A DNA stretch of 64,000 nucleotides from Siphonodentalium dalli (GCA_032622095.1 CP136064.1:43234989-43298988), one strand, 5' to 3'; positions 1 through 11,277 are shown, counted from the stretch's first letter. Made by a program: numbers and translations. Notes: a model not told the origin generated them from the sequence alone.

Positions 1-289
1 GGTCGTTTTCTTTGAAATCATCGGGGATGTTAGTAGAATGCTATATTCCCCACGTTGGCATAGCGCCTGCGTATTAACTTATCAATTTCACGCACCCGAA
101 TAAGTCCATAATATGTCTCTGAAGAAATCAAGTAATGTATTCGTGGTTAAAAATGTTAAGAAAATATGAAGAAATAAACGTGAATATGACAAAAATATTT
201 AATCAAAACATGGGACAACAGGCGGGCGCCGCTTCTCAAATGAGGGGTCATATATGAATTAAATGAATTTGTTGTAATTTTGGGTCATG

Positions 290-1180
290 TTTCTATTCCG
301 AAATTTCGCTATTCCGAAATTTCGATATTCCGAAGGTTCTTTATTACGAAGGTTCTTTATTCCGAAGGTTCGCTATTCCGAAGTTTCGCTATTCCGAAGG
401 TTCTTTATTCCGAAGGTTCTCTATTCCGAAGGTTCGCTATTCCGAAGGATCGCAGTTTTTTAAAATTCTATTACATGTATAAACGAGGACCTTTCCTCTA
501 TGGTCTGCATTACAAACGTACGCAATATTAGTATGGACGTACTATTGTTTATGACTCGTGTGCGGGCTGACGTAAATAGGTATTACTAAATAACGTCATA
601 CGCAATGACATTGAACACATATAGGGGACCCACGAAAACAAAACAATGAACGACCACCAGAAGTGGAGGATTTGGGAAAAAAGAACACGCAAACTAAAGG
701 CATGTTATAACGGTGGCGTTATAACTCTCAATCAGTACTGGAACTCCATAACGTACTGCATTGTGGAATATCGCCGACGAGATGAACCCACAGGAAATTG
801 TGGCATTGTATTGACATTTCTTCCAAAGACTTTATTTTGTTTTAGTCATGCAATCACCATGTTTCCATAATAAACGATAAACTTATTCTGTCTTCCTACT
901 ATTAATAACCGAAATCTGAAACAATTTGGATATTAGAATAGGGTGTATTAATGTAATGTACTATGGTGGTACCATAGTGTAATAGTATATATCATTTCTT
1001 GTGCGGTTTGGGGGGATGTAAATTTTGATGTATTCTGAATAAATACGCCCAGAAAAGAAAACCTTCGGAATATTATAGCGAAAACTCTGAATCGAGAACA
1101 TTCGGAATAGAGAACATTCGGAATAAAGAACCTTCGGAAAAGAGAACCTTCTGAATAAATAACATTCGGAATAGAGAACC
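290..1180. repeat. Foldback element with inverted 15-bp satellite arms
   Basis: A 15-bp unit, approximately TATTCCGAAGGTTCT, is tandemly repeated at about 293-452. Its reverse complement is repeated at about 1,063-1,176. The two blocks face each other across about 600 bp with no convincing gene, which suggests one foldback-type mobile element. ORFs in the repeat blocks are repeat artefacts: they give a periodic SEGSLFR-like peptide. Confidence 0.6.
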
Positions 1181-1211
1181 ATACCCAGATTGTGGTGTCC
1201 GACACTATAAA

Positions 1212-1348
1212 AATGGTGACCTGTCTCGAGGGCAACATTGCGGATTGTCTCCCCGAGGAACCAATCGTCTCCCGAGGCGGAGCCGAGGGTGAAATTGGTT
1301 CCAAGGGGAGACTATCCGCAATATTGCCCTCGAGCCAGGTCACCATTG
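1212..1348. repeat. Palindromic MITE-like hairpin
   Basis: A near-perfect inverted repeat of about 65 bp per arm. It opens with ATGGTGACCTGTCTCGAGGG and closes with the complement ending in CAGGTCACCAT, with a GC-rich tip near 1,280. A partial relative (ATGGTGACC then a CAATGTTTC/GAAACATTG hairpin) lies at about 1,592-1,632. No coding content. Confidence 0.6.
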
Positions 1349-1694
1349 TTTTTATTATACCGAATAACCATATCAGCAGTTCTGAATCATCGGGTGAAAC
1401 ATCCGCGAATCGCTTCGATTTGACACCGGCATCCGTGATGTTTACTTTGAAAAATGCGGAAGTCGTCTGAATCGTGACGATTTGGGGTTTCCGGTTTGAA
1501 TGTCACGGTCAAAATACGTCATAAAATTTCGTTCGGGTGCTTCCGTGAACATGTTCGGGCTCTTTCGATCGGAGCAATAAACATTGCAAAAAATGGTGAC
1601 CGGCAATGTTTCTTGGGCTGGAAACATTGCAAATTGTAAAATAGCACCCTATGGGAAATTAACATAGGCTTTTAATATGAGGTATAATAATAAA

Positions 1695-1866
1695 CAATTA
1701 TTTCATGTGCCTTTTGGGAACAGTCAAAATTGTTGTCCCGATGTATCAGGAATGACTATCGAACTGTTGCCCAAGGCCGAAGGCCGAGGGCAACAGTTCG
1801 ATAGTCATTCCTGATACCGAGGGACAACAATTTTGCCTGTTCCCAAAAAGACACATGAAATAATTG
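1695..1866. repeat. Palindromic MITE-like hairpin with GGCC-type tip
   Basis: Arms of about 80 bp are nearly perfect complements: AATTATTTCATGTG at the left, CACATGAAATAATT at the right. The fold centre is at about 1,781, around a short GCCGAAGGC-like tip. Downstream (about 1,895-2,030) a CAACAGTTCGCTCG motif is repeated three to five times, perhaps part of the same family. Confidence 0.65.
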
Positions 1867-2241
1867 CTTTGTTACCCAATACATTTACTTGTATATAATC
1901 AGTCAACAGTTCGCTCGGAGCCAGTCAACAGTTCGCTCGGGTCGGACAACAGTTCGCTCGTGACGTCACGAAAGCTGACCGTGACTGCAAACCGGGCAAC
2001 AGTTAATTCAGGGTGGGCAACAGTTCGTTGTGGCGTTACGAATGCGAATTTGGGGTTAACCAGTTAATTCTAAATCCCAATGATTTACGAAGTAAAACTT
2101 TACTATTGAGTAACAATGATTAATGTTATCGAGAAATGAGGACCGAGAATCTATGTCATAATGTACTCGAAAATATGGCGACAAGATGTCTCACACCGGA
2201 GTGGGTATTCATCGCTTTCTCCACATAAATAAATAACTTAA

Positions 2242-2633
2242 CCCTTTACCCAACAAAACGGCCAAAAACCGGCCAAATAAAGCTTCAACAGCCTAAAATA
2301 TCTTCGGTCTGTCTCAATAGAACCATACAAATATGGATATCATTGGAACCGGCTCCTTGACCACATTGTGATAGTTACAGTTAGTCCTGTGCCAATGCAT
2401 TCTCTTATATATACGAGTCGACCATAGGTCGCCTCGCATATATAAGAGAATGCATTGGCCTAAAAAAAAACTTTTTTTAACACTTTTTACCATTTTTTCT
2501 TACATTCTTTAACAATTTTATAATTTTTAATGTGTTAAGCCAATGCATTCTCTTATATATGCGAGGCGACCTATGGTCGACTCGCATATATAAGAGAATG
2601 CATTGGCACAGGGCCCTTCTGTTGGGTAAAGGG
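2242..2633. mobile_element. piggyBac-like MITE with TTAA flanks and two internal hairpins
   Basis: The ends are CCCTTTACCCAACA and its exact complement TGTTGGGTAAAGGG. Both sides are bordered by TTAA (2,238-2,241 and 2,634-2,637), the piggyBac-superfamily target signature. Inside are two copies of an approximately 80-bp hairpin built on CCAATGCATTCTCTTATATA and its complement (about 2,390-2,460 and 2,539-2,607), in opposite orientation around an A/T-rich centre. No transposase ORF, so it is non-autonomous. Confidence 0.8.
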
Positions 2634-2937
2634 TTAACACAAATTTATAGTAAATCAGCTAGATATAAGTTTTTGCTGTCTCAGCGGGAAACCCGCCACA
2701 TTATACATATGATTGCTGAGAAAATAGAAGTGTTCAACTTATGTCGGTCACCAGTTGTCTAGGTTGTGAAATTTGAACGCCAAAATCTCCTTTACATATA
2801 CATGTAAGATAAAATATGTTCGATATCCGATATCAGTCTAATAGCTGGTTGACATCTTTGGAACATATAGAGAAAAAAGAATGCTGATATCTTGCCGCCA
2901 TTTGTTTTATAAAATGATGACGTATATCCCCGGCCTT

Positions 2938-3458
2938 GTCAATGGCCAATTAAGGCCGATGGGGTCATTGTCACAAGGTTCCGGTCACATTCGTAGCCAG
3001 CTTTTTAAATCGATCACAAATGTAGCCAGCTTTTGCCCGGCGATCACATTCGTAGCCAGCTTTTCTACTTCCGTGCTTTATATGGCACGAAATATGACGT
3101 CATCACGATCGTGTCTAAAATGTCGACGTCTTGCTGCAAAACTGACTCCGTTTATCAAATTATATTGGAATAAATTCGAGCATTCTAAAGACATTGATCG
3201 GAAATCTTAGTTATTAGATGAACTAATATCAAAATAAAATTCAAGGTGTTTTTCATCCATCAACTCTGAAAATGAGACTAACCTAATCTTGTTCATTGAG
3301 GCTCGCATGAATATGAAAAGCTGGCTACAAAATGTGATCGCCATAGAAAAGCTGGCTACATTTGTGATCGATCTAAAAAGCTGGATACGAGTGTGATGGA
3401 TGCCTTGTGACAATGAGCCCATCAGCCTAAGTGGCAACCAATTGTTATACATTGACAG
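2938..3458. mobile_element. Foldback MITE with subterminal repeats
   Basis: The left arm (about 2,938-3,065) contains three copies of a CACA(T/A)T(T)CGTAGCCAGCTTTT-like unit. The right arm (about 3,315-3,458) contains their complements (AAAGCTGGCTAC...GTGATCG). Both ends share a TCATTGTCACAAGG/CCTTGTGACAATGA block. About 250 bp of single-copy-looking DNA lies between. The ORFs in both arms are repeat artefacts. Exact ends and any target duplication are unclear. Confidence 0.6.
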
Positions 3459-3474
3459 TTTAATTGTGATTAAA

Positions 3475-3809
3475 TTATTTTCTTATGCATGAGTTCTGCT
3501 GACTTCTCCGAATATATACATAGTAATTCTTCTTCAACATTTTATAGAATAGCACGAAATCTTGAGAAATAAAAAAGAGAACAAAGCAGCTTAGTACCAA
3601 AGACACGACGGCGCCGATAGCGTGGGCAGATAGCCTTTGATCCCAAACGGATATCTTCTTCCGGCGCGCGGAATGTGTGGCTCGACGGTCCATTTTCAGA
3701 TCATCAATAATCTGTGCCACTGCCTGTTCAGCGTCCACCAACTTGTCAGTGGGCAAACACCTGGTGGGTACTAGGAACTTTGAGGTCGAGGCAATCTTCG
3801 TCGGAAACC
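3475..3809 (-). CDS. Terminal exon of a molluscan-type membrane protein
   Basis: Reading leftward, a good acceptor (TTATTCTATGCAG) opens a 335-nt exon in phase 1 that ends with a TAA stop. It encodes about 111 residues. First is an acidic stretch (KLVDAEQAVAQIIDDL), then a basic/serine stretch with RRKK, then S-x-W-D-x-R-L-S-A-x-A-I-G, then a hydrophobic segment of about 20 residues and a short basic tail. This order (acidic helix, RRKK-S, D-R-x-SA-x-x-IG, membrane helix) is one I associate with the C-termini of molluscan single-pass receptors. The upstream extracellular exons should lie to the right; the phase-1 exons at 17.6 and 18.1-18.8 kb are compatible but unproven. No clear poly(A) signal was identified. 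Confidence 0.6.
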
Positions 3810-4408
3810 CTGCATAGAATAACACATTTGGTGAAAACTTATAAAATTCTTTGACATTTGCTTATCAGGCCTTTGTCGTAGGTGATATAAGTCAACAAAG
3901 TATTTATAAAAGCAAAGTGGGTTGGTATGTTTATGTCAATTATACCATTATCAATAACAATATCAATGTAATTGGAACAAGCCATTCGACATTTAGCTCC
4001 ACATTTTTAGCAAATAAAAAATATGAGTTTACTGACAATATATTGATTTAATATGAATTAAGTCCAGTATGGCACTATTTGGACAATATGTTCTATACAA
4101 GCCTATATACCGTGGTAATGTGTTTTCGCTGTGGACCAGCCCATGTAACGGAATAAAAGTTTTAAATCAAATAAGTCAAAAATGAACCCATGTGAATATT
4201 TAGTTTTATTATGAACCTATTGACACGATAATATGTTGCACATTTTTGGCAGCATAAACAGGCATCTATTATTCTTTTGAACTCATCAGAGTATCTGACA
4301 ATAGACTGGTCCATGCTATAATATATCTTCGCAGGATTAGGTATTTCCACGCATTCATAAAGGAGATTTTTTTAACATTCTGTATAGATTCAGGTATGTA
4401 ATACAATG

Positions 4409-6018
4409 GCCGGATTCGTCACTCTCTTATGACTAATGTGTATGGTTTCTACACATAATGTGTAGCCCTGCTACACAATCATTATTCATTTTTGATCTTA
4501 AACATATTTGTGTAGTCTATGTGTAGTTCTATGTACGTACACAAATTGTGTAACAATTTTTACACAATAAATGGGTCAATTTCTACACATTTATACACAC
4601 CGGGGTGCATAAAATCAACATATATCCCTTACACATTTTGTGTAGATTCTTACACATACAGATCGTAGACAAGAATGTAAGTTCAGTATTCCGAACTGTG
4701 GGTATATAGTATTGATGATATATCAAAGCTCGAGCGAAATATAACTTTGCGCCGTCCGCAACGAGTTTGATAAAAGATTCGAGATTATGATGCAAGTTGT
4801 GTTCTGTATTTATTCTACACCTTTCAGTCAGATAAGTTCAATCCATGAATGTCACCTCCATTGTTACTATAGCTACCTTTATTGTGATTTAAGTCTGACA
4901 AATAACCAGTAATTATGAAGGGATCACCAGAAGCGGATGATCGACGTAATGTACGTCATCTTTCTTGGCGACAACGTCAACAAGAATAGTTCCGGCTTGT
5001 ATTCCACTAGAGGTATACACTAATATGTATTAAATGGCTGGGATTCCGTTGATTACATGTGCATCACGTCAATGGGTGTGGAATAAAGTATTGATGACAT
5101 ATGGAGATTTATATGTTAAAACTTTCATGGTGTACAATGGTACGTAATATTTTGCTCTGTGATGTGTGAGTTTTCGTTTTAAATACACAAACCAGGGTCG
5201 TGGCTTGGTTGCGTAATATTAGTATTACCGTATTACAACAATCATATAAACGAGTCTAAGGGCAGTATTCGCCATGAAAGTTTTAACAAATAAATCCTCA
5301 TATATCATTAATACTATACCCACAAGTCGGAATTCTGAACTTACATTCCTTGTCTACGATCTCTGTGGATTGTATTCCAAAAAATATACTCAAACAATAT
5401 GGCCGTCATGTATAGCAGACTATGAAACTGAAGGCACCGCAATGCGCATGCTCTACGTTCTTACATAATTGTGTGTAACAAAACATACACATTATGTGTA
5501 GAACGGCCCTTGGTCCATGTATTTGTATCAAATTGTATGTAAAACTACACATTGCTATGTGTATTAACCGGGTTAATACATTTGATGTGTAATCGTTTCT
5601 ACACATTAGTTATAAGATTGCATGTCCTGGTCTACGTAAACATTTAGGTTTAAACCGCCGTTTGACAGCTAAATATGTGGTTTAGACCTGATACCGCAGG
5701 TCAATATGTAACACATTCGTCATCTTTGGTTTAAACCTGGTCAAGCCAGACCATGGTTTAGCAGTGTATTGTCGAGACAATTAATCGTACTTTAATAATT
5801 CGAACCACCGCGTTCTGTCGATTGCGAAAATGAGTAATTACGACAGCGAGCATAAGTTGATTGGAAATTTATAAACGAGAGGCACTCACACCTGTAAAGT
5901 TTTTGTCAATTTCGATATTTGTTTTGCGTTTTATGAGTTTAAACCGGCGACTAAACCATATAATTCGATGGTCCAGCTAAACCAGGTTTACGGCGACTAT
6001 ACATGAGATGACGAATCC
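4409..6018. mobile_element. MITE of the GGATTCGTCATCTC family, split by a nested insertion
   Basis: The left end, CCGGATTCGTCA at about 4,410, and the right end, GAGATGACGAATCC at 6,005-6,018, match the 18-bp termini of the intact copy at 47,120-47,569. Sequence from about 5,620 to 6,018 aligns with that copy: the TGGTCTACG block, the CGTCATCT-TTTAAACCTGGTC block and the ACGACAGCGAGCAT block. The left-terminal piece is separated from the rest by the insertion at about 4,431-5,611. Similarity continues to the right of the right terminus (about 6,020-6,175 with 47,570-47,720), so a larger unit may have been duplicated. Confidence 0.55.
4431..5611. mobile_element. Nested foldback MITE rich in TGTGTA/TACACA
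   Basis: The ends are GACTAATGTGTA and its near-complement TACACATTAGTT. TACACATTNTGTGTA-like palindromes recur throughout. A longer inner inverted repeat pairs about 4,650-4,725 with about 5,300-5,375 (ACAGATCGTAGACAAGAATG against its complement). The flanking TTAT/ATAA gives no unambiguous target duplication. ORFs inside are complements across the fold, not genes. Confidence 0.6.
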
Positions 6019-6179
6019 GTCTTTTGTTGGCCGCGGTTTAGAAGGGTGGAGCTGTAAATAATCTCGAGTGAGGGTGGGTTTAGGAGGCGAATGCAGACAC
6101 AATGGTGTTATCGTGTCACAGTTGATTCATTCGCATTCGAGTGTTGCTCAGATATGGACACGTTCCTTCAATATTAGTT

Positions 6180-7278
6180 TTACGACTATCGCGTATGCAT
6201 AAAATAAGAATATAAATAGTCCTATTCAAGACGCGAGACATCGTAGCATGTATATGAAAATACATTTGTTGAAGTTGGCAATACAAGTTTAGCACTAATT
6301 GGGAAGTTGTGGTAACTATAATTAAACCACATCATTTAATTCCTCGTACATGTAACACGGAGATGCCTACCTATGCATATGTTGGTATAGGAAACCAGGC
6401 GAAAATAGTTATATAAGTTTGTTGTAAATCAGCTACAAACAGAACAGTCGTCGGTTTATGGTACCCGACTCATTTCCATCATTGACTCTGACAGCACCAC
6501 GTTTCAATTTGTTAAGCTGCACGATTTTCTTAGACACCTTTGGTAAGTTTGTACGGTTTATTTTGCACGAATTTCCCCCCAAGAAAACAACAAAACCGTA
6601 TTTACCAAACCTAACGGCACCCAAAGGAACCTATCTGTATTTATAACTGTAACGGTGCGACTAATATTTTCCTTCAAAATATCTATATGATTGGTTCTCG
6701 AAAGTTAATTCGCTTTTAATATGCATGTTCCCGCTCATATTCTGGCACCAATCATTTTTCTACGAAGAAATGTCTGCAAAAATGCAAGGCAAATTTGGGA
6801 CTGTCTAAACGTACCCTTAGTCATCTAGATGCCCCGATAGCGATATCGAACATACAGACTGACAGTCTCAAATGTGTATATACGAACAGACAGACTAACA
6901 GTCTAAAATATATAGATACGAACAGACATATTGACAGTCTAAAATGTATAGATATAGGCAAAGAACATGTATTTCTATTGAAATTAAATTTAAGCTTGAA
7001 CTCTATATATTTTAGTTTATTAATGTTTTATCAATTTATAAAAACAATTACTATTTCGAAAATTTCAATACAAATTTGTTGTAAAATTTCCAACTAATTC
7101 TGTGTCACAGCGTCAGACATGAACTTTCCAACTGTTGAACATTTATAGAACAGAGTTTGGGATGGGACACCACAGCCCCTCTTGTTGCCAAGTCCCTGTT
7201 GGTTATTTTTGACTGGACTAAATTTTCTCGTTAGCTAACAAATTGGCATTCGCTTATAACAAATCATTATATATTGTA
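6180..7278. other. Non-coding stretch, no supported gene
   Basis: AT-rich single-copy-looking DNA. Short overlapping ORFs exist on both strands around 6,433-6,646, but neither shows recognisable domains or splice sites. At about 6,855-6,960 an approximately 36-bp unit (GACAGTCTAAAATGTATAGATA-like) repeats three times. Confidence 0.5.
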
Positions 7279-7954
7279 CTAGCCGATGAGCCCGACGTTG
7301 TCCGGGCTATTCAAAAACCTAATTTCAAGTCGATAGCTCTACCCAGCCCGACGTTGTCCGGGCTATTCAAAAACCAAATTTCAAGTCGATAGCTCTACCC
7401 GTTTCAGAGATCTCGTCTGCGCATGCGCGAAGCTGGCGTCGCACGGGCTCGACGACCCGATAAAATTCGTATCCGGGGCAAAATACATTCACATACCAAA
7501 TTTCAAGTCGATAGCTCCACCCGTTTCCGAGATCTCGTCTGCGCATGCGCGAAGCTGGCGTCGCACGGGCTCGACGACCCGATAAAATTCGTATCCGGGG
7601 CAAGATACATTCACATACCAAATTTCAAGTAGATAGCTCCACCCGTTTCCGAGATCTGGTCTGCGCATGCGCGAAGCTGGCGTCGCACGGGCTCGGCGAC
7701 CCGATAAAATTCGTATCCGGGGCAAGATACATTCACATAGCAAATTTCAAGTCGATAGCTCCACCCGTTTCCGAGATCTCGTCTGCGCATGCGCGAAGCG
7801 GGCGCCGCACGGGCTCGCCAATACGACATCGTCCACCGCCTGGTCAAACTACACACAGGTACCAAGATTCGTCCCGATCGGTCGAGAATCGTAGATTTGT
7901 ATCAATGACAAACAAACATACAGACAAACAGAGGTCGTCAAAATATATATGAGA
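7279..7954 (-). mobile_element. Non-autonomous Helitron-like unit 1 of array
   Basis: Read on the minus strand, the unit starts TCTCATATATATTTTGA at 7,954. It passes through a GTCTGT-type microsatellite and about four copies of a 122-bp core repeat, then ends with a hairpin (AGCCCG...CGGGCT), CATCGG and CTAG at 7,279. The base after CTAG on that strand is T, as expected for A^T insertion. Long overlapping ORFs on both strands repeat every 122 bp; they are artefacts of an open-frame tandem repeat and not proteins. Confidence 0.85.
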
Positions 7955-8560
7955 CTAGAAGGTGACCCGACTTCGTCCGGGCTTTGACCTTGAATTGGCC
8001 ATTTTGAAGGTCAAGTGGGGTCACGATTTGACCAGTCCAAAAACACTGCCCGGACAAAAGTACCCGACAAACGTGCCCGTCGAAATCCATCCGGTTTTAC
8101 CCGATTTGACCTTGAATTGATAGTTGTGCAGGTCAAGGTCTGGTTGGGGTCACGATTGTACCCGTCCAAAACAATCAGTGGACAAAAGTAACCCCACGTA
8201 TCAAATTTCGTCGAAATCCCATCAAAATTGGCGATTTGACCTTGAAGTTACCCGATTTCAAGGTCATGGTCACGTCGCACGGGCAAATGAATATGCTTAT
8301 GAGACTCGCCATAAGAAAGTACCCCCACATACCAAGTTTCGTCGAAATCCCGTGATATTCGGGCGTTTGACCTTGAAATGACCCGATGTCAAGGTCAAGG
8401 TCACGTCGCACGGACAAATTAATATGCCTATGTTCGTCCCCGGCCGAAAATACCCCCACGTACCAAGTTTCATCGAAATCGGCTGGGCCATTTTCGAGTC
8501 CATCGATTACACACACACACAGACAGATACACACACAGATCTTTCAAAATATATAATAGA
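7955..8560 (-). mobile_element. Helitron-like unit 2, TGACCTTGA-rich variant
   Basis: On the minus strand it starts TCTATTATATATTTTGA, then has a GT-rich microsatellite and a core full of TCAAGGTCA/TGACCTTGA motifs. It ends in a hairpin (CCCGGACGAAGTCGGG), TCACCTT and CTAG. The 5' end matches the neighbours while the core and 3' hairpin differ, so this is a related subfamily inserted head-to-tail. No coding sequence. Confidence 0.85.
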
Positions 8561-9174
8561 CTAGAAGGTGACCCGACTTCGTCCGGGCTTTGACCTTGAA
8601 TTGGCCATTTTGAAGGTCAAGGTCAAGTGGGGTCACGATTTGACCAGTCCAAAAACACTGCCCGGACAAAAGTACCCGACAAACGTGCCCGTCGAAATCC
8701 ATCCGGTTTTACCCGATTTGACCTTGAATTGATAATTTTGAAGGTCAAGGTCTGGTCGGGGTCACGATTGTACCCGTCCAAAACAATCAGTGGACAAAAG
8801 TAACCCCACGTATCAAATTTCGTCGAAATCCCATCAAAATTGGCGATTTGACCTTGAAGTTACCCGATTTCAAGGTCAAGGTCACGTCGCACGGGCAAAT
8901 GAATATGCTTATGAGACTCGCAATAAGAAAGTACCCCCACATACCAAGTTTCGTCGAAATCCCGTGATATTCGGGCGTTTGACCTTGAAATTACCCGATT
9001 TCAAGGTCAAGGTCACGTCGCACGGACAAATTAATATGCCTATGTTCGTCCCCGGCCGAAAATACCCCCACATACCAAGTTTCATCGAAATCGGCTGGGC
9101 CATTTTCGAGTCCATCGATTACACACACACACACAGACTGATACACACACAGATCTTTCAAAATATATAATAGA
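8561..9174 (-). mobile_element. Helitron-like unit 3, TGACCTTGA-rich variant
   Basis: Nearly identical to the preceding unit along its full length, with the same CTAG end, hairpin, core and ACAC microsatellite. It differs by scattered substitutions and microsatellite length. The high identity suggests either co-insertion as a concatemer or recent tandem duplication. Confidence 0.85.
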
Positions 9175-9570
9175 CTAGCAGATGAGCCCGACGTTGTCCG
9201 GGCTATTCAAAAACGAAATTTCAAGTCGATAGCTCCACCCGTTTCCGAGATCTGGTCTGCGCATGCGCGAAGCTGGCGTCGCACGGGATCGGCGACCCGA
9301 TAAAATTCGTATCCGGGGCAAGATACATTCACATAGCAAATTTCAAGTCGATAGCTCCACCCGTTTCCGAGATCTCGTCTGCTCATGCGCGAAGCGGGCG
9401 CCGCACGGGCTCGCCAATACGACAACGTCCACCGGCTGGTCAAACTACACACACGTACCAAGTTTCGTCCCGATCGGTCGAGAATCGTAGATTTGTATAA
9501 ATGACAGACAAACGTACAGACAGACAGACAGACAAACAAACAAACAGAGGTCTTCAAAATATATATGAGA
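9175..9570 (-). mobile_element. Helitron-like unit 4 (122-bp-core type)
   Basis: Has the same termini as unit 1 but only about two core repeats. The specific tail block that precedes the GACA microsatellite in this type (ACCAAGTTTCGTCCCGATCG) is present. Confidence 0.85.
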
Positions 9571-9959
9571 CTAGCCGATGAGCCCGACGTTGTCCGGGCT
9601 ATTCGTCCGTGCTATTCAAAAACCAAATTTCAAGTCGATAGCTCTACCCGTTTCCGAGATCTAGTCTGCGCATGCGCGAAGCTGGCGTCGCACGGGCTCG
9701 GCGACCCGATAAAATTCGTATCCGGGGCAAGATACATTCACATACCAAATTTCAAGTCGATAGATCCACCCGTCTCCGAGATCTCGTCTGCGCATGCGCG
9801 AAGCGGGCGCCACACGGGCTCGCCAATACGACAACGTCCACCGCCTGGTCAAACTACACGCACTTACCAAGTTTCGTCCCGATCTGTCGAGAATCGTAGA
9901 TTTGTATAAATGACAAACAAACAGACAAACAGACAGAGGTCTTCAAAATATATATGAGA
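9571..9959 (-). mobile_element. Helitron-like unit 5
   Basis: 122-bp-core type with about two core repeats. Near the CTAG end a short duplication of the hairpin region is seen: GGGCTATTCGTCCGTGCTATT. Termini as in unit 1. Confidence 0.85.
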
Positions 9960-10294
9960 CTAGCCGATGAGCCCGACGTTGACCGGGCTATTCAAAAACC
10001 ATAAATTTCAAGTCGATAGCTCTACCCGTTTCCGAGATCTGGTCTGCGCATGCGCGAAGCTGGCGTCGCACGGGCTCGACGACCCGATAAAATTCGTATC
10101 CGGGGCAAGATACATTCACATACCAAATTTCGAGTCGATAGCTCCACCCGTTTCCGAGATCTCGTCTGCGCATGCGCTGCACGGGCGTCACACGGGCTCG
10201 CCAATACGACAACGACCACCGCCTGGTCAAACTACACACACGTACCAAGTTTCGTCCCGATCGGTCGAGAATCGTAGATTCGTATTAATGACAA

Positions 10295-10327
<33 letters not shown>

Positions 10328-10349
10328 GGTCTTCAAAATATATATGAGA
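9960..10349 (-). mobile_element. Helitron-like unit 6
   Basis: 122-bp-core type, two core repeats, CTAG end and TATATGAGA (minus TCTCATATA) end. The second core repeat carries a CTGCACGGGCG variant in place of GAAGCGGGCG, a marker shared with unit 7. Confidence 0.85.
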
Positions 10350-10737
10350 CTAGCCGATGAGCCCGACGTTGTCCGGGCTATTCAAAAACCAAATTTCAAG
10401 TCGATAGCTCCACCCGTTTCCGAGATCTGGTCTGCGCATGCGCGACGTTGGCGTCGCACGGGCTCGGCGACCCGATAAAATTCGTATCCGGGGCAAGATA
10501 CATTCACATAGCAAATTTCAAGTCGATAGCTCCACCCGTTTCCGAGATCTCGTCTGCGCATGCGCTGCACGGGCGTCGCATGGGCTCGCCAATACGACAA
10601 CGACCACCGCCTGGTCAAACTACACACACTTACCAAGTTTCGTCCCGATCGGTCGAGAATCGTAGATTTGTATTAATGACAAACAGATAGACAAACAGAC
10701 AGACAGACAGACAGAGGTCTTCAAAATATATATGAGA
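10350..10737 (-). mobile_element. Helitron-like unit 7
   Basis: 122-bp-core type, almost identical to unit 6, including its CTGCACGGGCG variant. Units 6 and 7 are probably a recent tandem pair. Confidence 0.85.
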
Positions 10738-11277
10738 CCAGCCGATGAGCCCGACGTTGTCCGGGCTATTAAAAAACCAAATTTCAAGTCGATAGCTATT
10801 CAAAAACCAAATTTCAAGTCGATAGCTCCACCCGTTTCCGATATCTGATCTGCGCATGCGCGAAGCTGACGTCGCACGGGCTCGGCGTCCCGATAAAATT
10901 CGTATCCGGGGCAAGATACATTCACATACCAAATTTCAAGTCGATAGCTCCACCCGTTTCCGAGATCTCGTCTGCGCATGCGCGAAGCTGGCGTCGCATG
11001 GTCTCGACGACCCGATAAAATTCGTATCCGGGGCAAGATACATTCACATTGCAAATTTCAAGTCGATAGCTCCACCCGTTTCCGAGATCTCGTCTGCGCA
11101 TGCGCGAAGCGGGCGCCGCACGGGCTCGCCAATACGACAACGTCCACCGCCTGGTCAAACTACACACACGTACCAAGTTTCGTCCCGATCGGTCGAGAAT
11201 CGTAGATTTGTATAAATGACAGACAAACAAACAAACAAACATACATACAGACAGAGGTCTTCAAAATATATATGAGA
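10738..11277 (-). mobile_element. Helitron-like unit 8, 5'-most of the intact array
   Basis: Three core repeats. The 3' terminus on the minus strand is CTGG instead of CTAG, still within CTRR. There is a short duplication of the AAATTTCAAGTCGATAGCT block near that end. The 5' terminus is directly preceded on the minus strand by host A (GACTA then TCTCAT). Together with the host T beyond unit 1, this gives a canonical A^T insertion for the whole array. Confidence 0.85.

Noticed and set aside
6433-6646. Overlapping ORFs on opposite strands
   Set aside because: Neither has domain features; likely chance.
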